Part shown: positions 57,113 to 64,000 of the stretch, piece after piece
Position numbering within the stretch: the first letter of the stretch is position 1
Layout: each line of letters starts with the position of its first letter
Source: Shinella granuli
Lineage (GTDB): Bacteria > Pseudomonadota > Alphaproteobacteria > Rhizobiales > Rhizobiaceae
DNA: 64,000 bases
Direction: 5' to 3'
NCBI RefSeq assembly: GCF_004341885.1
Contig: NZ_SLVX01000001.1
Span: 124,001 to 188,000 of the forward strand
Translations under genes and position numbers: made by a program
Notes under the pieces: model-generated
What the model saw: only the letters and a program-made list of their open reading frames with translations
Database searches by the model: none
What the model was told of the DNA's origin: nothing

Positions 57113-58188
57113 TAGCGCCTTAGCAGCCCGGCGATGCGATTCTTCAGGTGAAGCGCCTCGCGGAAGACGAAATCGCCGGCCGTCAGCAGCGGATGGCCCC
57201 GCCGCGCCGCGCGCTGGCTTTTCAGCACGGCCTTGCCGTCGCCTTTCGGCCTGGTGCCATTCTTCTCCACCACATCGGCGATCAGTGCGACGAGATTGTG
57301 ATCCTCCAGCACGCGCCGGCGCGCCTCGCGGATGGCGGGCAGGCGCCTTTCATATTCGTTGTTGTCGATCGCCTCGCGCATGATGCGCCAGGCCTCGTCC
57401 GGCTTGCGGATGTCGATGGGGATGAAGCTGTCGGCCGGAAAATAGTCGGCGGCGTTCGGCGCGCCGAAATAGAAGGGCAGCGACAGGCCGAGGAAGGGGT
57501 CGGCCAGCTTTTCCGTGAAATGGTGCGGGGCGAGGTGGTTCTCGATGGCGAGATGGTACTTGTAGGGATCGATCGATTCCGCCTTGTCGTCGACCGGCCG
57601 GTGGCCGCGGCCGAAGACGTCGAGATCAGGCATGCGGGCGGCCATGGCCTGCGTGAAGTCGTAGCGCAGGCGATGCAGCGTGTGGCCCTGCCGCTTCGTC
57701 GAGCAGACCGTGCCGAGCACGTTCGTCTTTTCCGGAAAATGGCCGGCGATCTCGTCGGCGGTCATCAGGCGGCGGCTGCCTTCGCCATAGAACCAGCGCA
57801 GGCCCGCCTGGCTCCAGATGCGGCCGGGATGGCGCAGCGCAAAGGGTTCCTGGCTCGTCACCACATGACCGAACTGCCGCGTGAAGGCGCGGCCGTAGAT
57901 CTTGATGCCCGACGGCTCGGTGGTGAAGAGGATGGTGTTTTCAGGGGCGCAGGCGAGTTCTTCCACCCGCATCGAGCGGCGCTCGCCGCCGGCCGACGGC
58001 AGGTTCTCGTAGACCACCAGCCAATCGTAGTCGCGCGCCTCGGGATCGAAGGTGAAGACGAGGCCGCGCGCTGCGGAGAAGCCGGCCGGCACCTGCCGGG
58101 CGAGGGGGCTTATGCCATGGGTCCGGCTGACCCGGTCCATGACCTTGACCACCGTCGCGGCGGTGCCGTTCTTCTTCGTGGAAAGCAT
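57112..58188 (-). CDS. Glycosyltransferase family 10 (fucosyltransferase-like)
   Basis: A 358-residue protein of the alpha-1,3/4-fucosyltransferase family. The donor-binding motif is visible near residues 215-250: YKYHLAIENHLAPHHFTEKL then ADPFLGLSLPFYFGAPN. With fcl directly downstream it is a good candidate for adding fucose to lipopolysaccharide or exopolysaccharide. ATG 58188 (MLSTKKNGTAA) with a ggggag ribosome-binding site is preferred to GTG 58209, which would overlap the greA stop. It follows greA by 17 bp. Confidence 0.85.
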   Translation of the reverse strand: MLSTKKNGTAATVVKVMDRVSRTHGISPLARQVPAGFSAARGLVFTFDPEARDYDWLVVYENLPSAGGERRSMRVEELACAPENTILFTTEPSGIKIYGRAFTRQFGHVVTSQEPFALRHPGRIWSQAGLRWFYGEGSRRLMTADEIAGHFPEKTNVLGTVCSTKRQGHTLHRLRYDFTQAMAARMPDLDVFGRGHRPVDDKAESIDPYKYHLAIENHLAPHHFTEKLADPFLGLSLPFYFGAPNAADYFPADSFIPIDIRKPDEAWRIMREAIDNNEYERRLPAIREARRRVLEDHNLVALIADVVEKNGTRPKGDGKAVLKSQRAARRGHPLLTAGDFVFREALHLKNRIAGLLRR

Positions 58189-58205
58189 GGGGCTCCCCGC
58201 GTCCG

Positions 58206-58682
58206 TCACCCCCAGGTGACGGCGAGGATCTCGTAGGCCTTGGAGCCGCCCGGCGCGTTCACTTCGATCGAATCGCCGACTTCCTTGCCGATCAGCGCGC
58301 GGGCGATCGGCGAGGAGATGGAGATGCGGCCCTGCTTCACATCGGCTTCCTGGTCGCCGACGATCTGGTAGACCTTCTCTTCCTCGGTGTCCTCGTCGAC
58401 GAGCTTCACCTTGGCGCCGAACTTGACCTTGGAGCCGGACATCTTGGAAAGGTCGATCACCTCGGCGCGCGCGACGAAGTCTTCCAGCTCCGTGATGCGG
58501 CCTTCGTTGTGGCTCTGGGCTTCCTTGGCGGCGTGGTACTCGGCGTTTTCCGACAGGTCGCCATGGGCGCGTGCCTCGGCGATCGCTTCGATGATTCGCG
58601 GACGCTCTTCCTGCTGACGCCAGCGCAGTTCTTCCTGCAGCTTGACGAAACCGCCCTGAGTCATCGGTACCTTTTCAACCAT
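58206..58682 (-). CDS. greA: Transcription elongation factor GreA
   Basis: Rescues backtracked RNA polymerase by stimulating transcript cleavage. It has 158 residues, the standard length. The N-terminal coiled coil ([20 protein letters not shown] ... [20 protein letters not shown]) carries the catalytic acidic tip in GDLSENAEY, and the C-terminal domain ends [17 protein letters not shown] 58682 has a gaaggacggg ribosome-binding site. In Sinorhizobium greA borders the lps cluster and carB, as here. Confidence 0.96.
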   Translation of the reverse strand: MVEKVPMTQGGFVKLQEELRWRQQEERPRIIEAIAEARAHGDLSENAEYHAAKEAQSHNEGRITELEDFVARAEVIDLSKMSGSKVKFGAKVKLVDEDTEEEKVYQIVGDQEADVKQGRISISSPIARALIGKEVGDSIEVNAPGGSKAYEILAVTWG

Positions 58683-58859
58683 TTTATCCCGTCCTTCAGC
58701 CCGCGCCGCCCAGGCTCCCGCCTGCGCGAACGCAAAAGAAAACGGTCTCCGGAGAGGAATCCCCGGAACCGTCGAAAGCATTTGAACGCCCCTTATAGCA
58801 GATTGCATCGTCCGAAAGCCAGTTTTTTCGCCGCAGGCTGCTCTGCGCCCACAAGGACG

Positions 58860-58886
58860 GGAACAATCGGCCCGCGTTCCGGTTAG
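58860..58886 (+). promoter_or_regulatory. EcfG-type (general stress) promoter
   Basis: GGAAC at 58860-58864 and GGTTAG at 58881-58886 are separated by 16 bp, close to the EcfG consensus GGAAC-N16/17-CGTT with one mismatch in the -10. The predicted start is about 15 bp before the ATG at 58909. Confidence 0.6.
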
Positions 58887-58908
58887 TCCGATATCGCGGG
58901 AGGCGTGC

Positions 58909-59172
58909 ATGGCCATTCAAGATTCGATTCATCTGGAAGGCAGGATCAACGCGCATCGGCGCCTGCTTGTGGAGCTGATCTCGGTGGTGGCGGCCATTCC
59001 CGCGGCGCGCGAGGCGCTTCTTGCCATGGCGCGCGACAACGAGACGGTTTTTGACCACGAGGAGGATCCGGGCATCGAGCCCGATGCCGCCTTCGCCGCC
59101 CAGCAGATCGCCGACGACGAGATACGGGCGATCCTGGAGGCTGCGATGGCCCGCCTCGAAACCAGGACGTGA
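58909..59172 (+). CDS. Small helical protein of unknown function, first gene of a stress operon
   Basis: An 87-residue acidic helical protein ([40 protein letters not shown]). The family is not recognised. ATG 58909 has a gggaggcgtgc ribosome-binding site. It is the first of three co-directed genes with gaps of 10 and 11 bp. The EcfG-type promoter right upstream suggests induction in the general stress response. Soluble and cytoplasmic, as there is no signal peptide. Confidence 0.72.
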   Translation: MAIQDSIHLEGRINAHRRLLVELISVVAAIPAAREALLAMARDNETVFDHEEDPGIEPDAAFAAQQIADDEIRAILEAAMARLETRT

Positions 59173-59182
59173 GGACCAATCC

Positions 59183-59929
59183 ATGAACATGTTGCAGAAG
59201 ATTTCCGGCTATTTCAAACAGTTGGCCGGCGAAGTGTCGGGCGACCAGAAGCTGCACGACGAGGGCCGCAGGCAGGCGTCGGGCGACTACCAGGAAAAGG
59301 ACGATCAGGTCGTGCCGGTTGCCCGCAGCACCGTGTCCGGCGCCGACGGCGTCGTCTCGGCCGAGACGGGTCGCAAGACGATCATCGAGGCCGACGCGGT
59401 GCCGCAATTCGCCGTCTCGCAGGCCGGTCGCGACAATGACGGCGTGTCGAGCGCCAAGCCGCGCGTCATCACCGGCAGCGACGATGCCACGGTGCACCGC
59501 ACGCCGCCGGGCACGGAGGCGCCGGCCAGCGACTGGTCGGCCGGCTTCGACGAGACCGCGCCGCGGCAGGACTTGCCGGACCCTGTCGCCGACTATTCCG
59601 ATCCCGAGCAACTGAAGCTCTACCGCCTCGTGCCGCTTGCCGGTGCCTCGGACACGAACTGGGACCTTGCGCCGAATCAGGGCGAGGTAGTGGTGCGCGC
59701 CCGTTCCAGCGGCGATGCGCGTGTCGTGGCCGCGGCGGCCGAGCTCGATTACCTGGAGATCGACGCGCTGCCGGCCGACGGCAATTCCACCACGTCGTCG
59801 AGCGCCTTCCGCAACGAGAAGCTCTACACCGTCGTCGACGAGACCGATCCGTCCTATCCGGTGGAAGGCCCGCGCGAAGTCGTCGCCGGCACCGTGCGTG
59901 TCGACAATATCCGCCCAACCGAATTGTGA
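59183..59929 (+). CDS. CsbD-like N-terminus joined to an unknown domain
   Basis: A 248-residue protein. The first 35 residues resemble the stress-related CsbD family (ISGYFKQLAGEVSGDQKLHD, then EGRRQASGD). The remaining 210 form an acidic region with a charged, repetitive first part and a C-terminal domain (EQLKLYRLVPLAGASDTNWD, GEVVVRARSSGDARVVAAAA, then ELDYLEIDALPADG) that I cannot assign. No signal peptide is seen. It lies in the stress operon between a small unknown gene and an SDR gene. ATG 59183 is the best start. Confidence 0.75.
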   Translation: MNMLQKISGYFKQLAGEVSGDQKLHDEGRRQASGDYQEKDDQVVPVARSTVSGADGVVSAETGRKTIIEADAVPQFAVSQAGRDNDGVSSAKPRVITGSDDATVHRTPPGTEAPASDWSAGFDETAPRQDLPDPVADYSDPEQLKLYRLVPLAGASDTNWDLAPNQGEVVVRARSSGDARVVAAAAELDYLEIDALPADGNSTTSSSAFRNEKLYTVVDETDPSYPVEGPREVVAGTVRVDNIRPTEL

Positions 59930-59940
59930 GGAGGCCGACG

Positions 59941-60906
59941 ATGAGTCCCAGCCAATCCGCCCGCACGGCGGCAAAACAGCGTGACATCCAGGACGAGGTG
60001 GCCAAGGCCGACCGCAAGGGCGCACAGAAGGCACCGAAGGCCATGCAGGCCGGCGCGCGCACCTATCCCGTGCCGCCCTTTCCCAAACAGCACCAGCCGA
60101 AACCCGGCCAGGAGGCCAAACTCGATCCGGCGCCGATGTACGACGCGCCGTTCTACAAGGGATCGGAAAAGCTGAAGGGCAAGGTGGCGTTGATCACCGG
60201 CGGGGATTCCGGCATCGGCCGGGCGGTCGCCGTGCTCTTCGCGCGTGAAGGGGCGGACATCGCGATCTGCCATCTCGCCGAAGGGGTGGATGCGAAGGAG
60301 ACGATCGCCGCCGTCGAGGCGGAGGGCCGGCGCTGCATCGCGCTTTCCGGCGACGTCAAGGACAAGGCCTTTTGCGCGCAGGCGGTGAAATGCACCGTGA
60401 AGGACCTCGGCCGGCTCGACATCCTCGTCAACAACGCCGCCTTCCAGGTCCATGCGGAGGATATCCTCGACCTCTCGGAAAAGCATTTCGACGAGACGCT
60501 GAAGACCAATCTCTACGGCTATTTCTTCATGGCCCAGGCGGCGGTGCCGCATCTGGAGCCGGGCTCGGCGATCATCAATACCGGCTCCGTCACCGGCCTT
60601 GAAGGTTCCAGGGCGCTGCTCGACTATTCGATGACCAAGGGCGGCATCCACGCCTTCACCCGCTCGCTGGCAAGCCAGTTGGTCGATCGCGGCATCCGCG
60701 TCAACGCCGTCGCGCCGGGGCCGGTCTGGACGCCGCTCAACCCGTCGGACAAGCAGGCCGAGGACGTCGCGAAGTTTGGCGCGAACACGCCGATGAAACG
60801 CCCCGCCCAGCCGGAAGAACTGGCGCCCGCCTATGTCTTCCTCGCGTCCCCGCAATGCTCCAGCTACATAACGGGGGAGGTGCTGCCGATCATCGGTGGT
60901 TATTGA
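59941..60906 (+). CDS. SDR-family oxidoreductase, general stress protein type (YghA/Gsp39-like)
   Basis: A 321-residue short-chain dehydrogenase. A 75-residue N-terminal extension precedes the Rossmann domain (LKGKVALITGGDSGIGRAVA). The catalytic residues are S in NTGSVTGLEG and Y/K in DYSMTKGGIHAFTR, all intact. The extension (PVPPFPKQHQPKPGQEAKLD) is typical of the YghA/GspP39 group, made in stress responses of many bacteria. The substrate is unknown. ATG 59941 has a gaggaggccgacg ribosome-binding site. It is the last gene of the operon. Confidence 0.9.
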   Translation: MSPSQSARTAAKQRDIQDEVAKADRKGAQKAPKAMQAGARTYPVPPFPKQHQPKPGQEAKLDPAPMYDAPFYKGSEKLKGKVALITGGDSGIGRAVAVLFAREGADIAICHLAEGVDAKETIAAVEAEGRRCIALSGDVKDKAFCAQAVKCTVKDLGRLDILVNNAAFQVHAEDILDLSEKHFDETLKTNLYGYFFMAQAAVPHLEPGSAIINTGSVTGLEGSRALLDYSMTKGGIHAFTRSLASQLVDRGIRVNAVAPGPVWTPLNPSDKQAEDVAKFGANTPMKRPAQPEELAPAYVFLASPQCSSYITGEVLPIIGGY

Positions 60907-60933
60907 GCGTGAAAAAGCCTCCGCCCCCTCCTG

Positions 60934-61120
60934 CGTCATGTCGGGCCAGGCCCGCGGGTGCCGCGTGGATCCTCGGGTCAAGCCCGAGGATGACGTTCAG
61001 GGGGGAGACAGTTGTCAAACGGAACCGGAGGCGTCACCGCCCGGCCCGGATTGATGGTAACCTTCCCCCACCCGCCGACGTCATCCTCGGGCTTGACCCG
61101 AGGATCCACGCGGCACCCGC
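60934..61120. repeat. Two tcatcctcgg-family palindromes in inverted orientation
   Basis: The stretch 60954-60995 and its exact reverse complement 61079-61120 form a perfect 42-bp inverted repeat separated by 83 bp, between the convergent SDR and carB genes. Each arm contains tcatcctcgggcttgacc. A leading partial palindrome (tcgggccaggcccg) precedes the left arm. Confidence 0.8.
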
Positions 61121-61168
61121 AGTCGTAAATGCCCGGCGGACGAGCATGGCGGGAGGAGGCGAAGGGCC

Positions 61169-64000
<2,832 letters not shown>

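Overview
The window is a GC-rich, gene-dense chromosomal segment from an alphaproteobacterium of the order Hyphomicrobiales, most likely Rhizobiaceae (Sinorhizobium/Ensifer, Shinella or Rhizobium-like). The support is the petABC operon with a Tat-type Rieske protein, the lrp / trxB / lsrB / AbcR sRNA order next to lipopolysaccharide genes, greA and carB, the petP-petR pair, a BA14K protein, and interspersed palindromes of the RIME type. No phage, transposase, CRISPR array, rRNA or tRNA gene was recognised. Genus is an inference from synteny and protein style, not from a search.

Layout. 1-5.8 kb: end of an MFS transporter, trmL, and two paralogous ABC exporters separated by a toxin-first HigBA-like toxin-antitoxin pair. 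6.0-8.8 kb: petABC (cytochrome bc1). 8.9-17.4 kb: apt, two MaoC-like genes behind ychF, clpS, a membrane protein, pth, a periplasmic solute-binding protein, a GGDEF-EAL protein and rplY. 17.6-23.6 kb: a secreted protein, a BenE transporter, and a GAF-Fis regulator upstream of an aldehyde dehydrogenase and a DUF779 gene. 23.8-32.6 kb: Kazal lipoprotein, prs, a lipoprotein, a creatinase-like M24 protein, pgeF, midA, lgt, ubiK, a YbjN gene and proC. 32.7-41.2 kb: csaA, a DUF1349 gene, a histidine kinase with petR and petP, ilvE, hppD with a divergent Lrp-type regulator, a small membrane protein and an MBL hydrolase. 41.2-47.1 kb: BA14K, cspA, a PQQ sugar dehydrogenase, a degenerate EAL protein and aspartate aminotransferase. 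47.2-51.9 kb: an old yellow enzyme, ArsR, two tandem AbcR-type sRNAs, lsrB, trxB and lrp. 52-58.7 kb: an envelope-polysaccharide locus (ELM1 protein, a double GT4 fusion, another glycosyltransferase, fcl, a GT10 fucosyltransferase-like gene) ending with greA. 58.9-64 kb: a three-gene operon behind an EcfG-like promoter, then carB, truncated by the window edge.

The most informative non-coding region is 48.74-49.24 kb. It holds two diverged copies of one structured RNA on the minus strand. Each copy has its own -35/-10 pair and its own terminator, and each carries CCUCCC and UUCCCCUCU anti-Shine-Dalgarno segments. The copy nearer lsrB has a perfect TGCATG-N5-CATGCA site just upstream of its -35. 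The other has a heat-shock-like promoter (CTTGAAG ... CCCATATT). This matches the AbcR1/AbcR2 (alpha-r15) arrangement known from Sinorhizobium, Agrobacterium and Brucella.

Several regulators have a palindrome in their adjacent intergenic region that could be their operator: petP, the hppD-linked Lrp protein (two sites 40 bp apart), ArsR and the GAF-Fis protein. Two EcfG-type general-stress promoters are visible, upstream of the CsbD-like/SDR operon and upstream of a 54-residue membrane protein. Other oddities are a clpS gene whose best ribosome-binding site points at an ATC codon, a 42-bp perfect inverted repeat between two convergent genes, and an orphan 3' reading frame abutting fcl.
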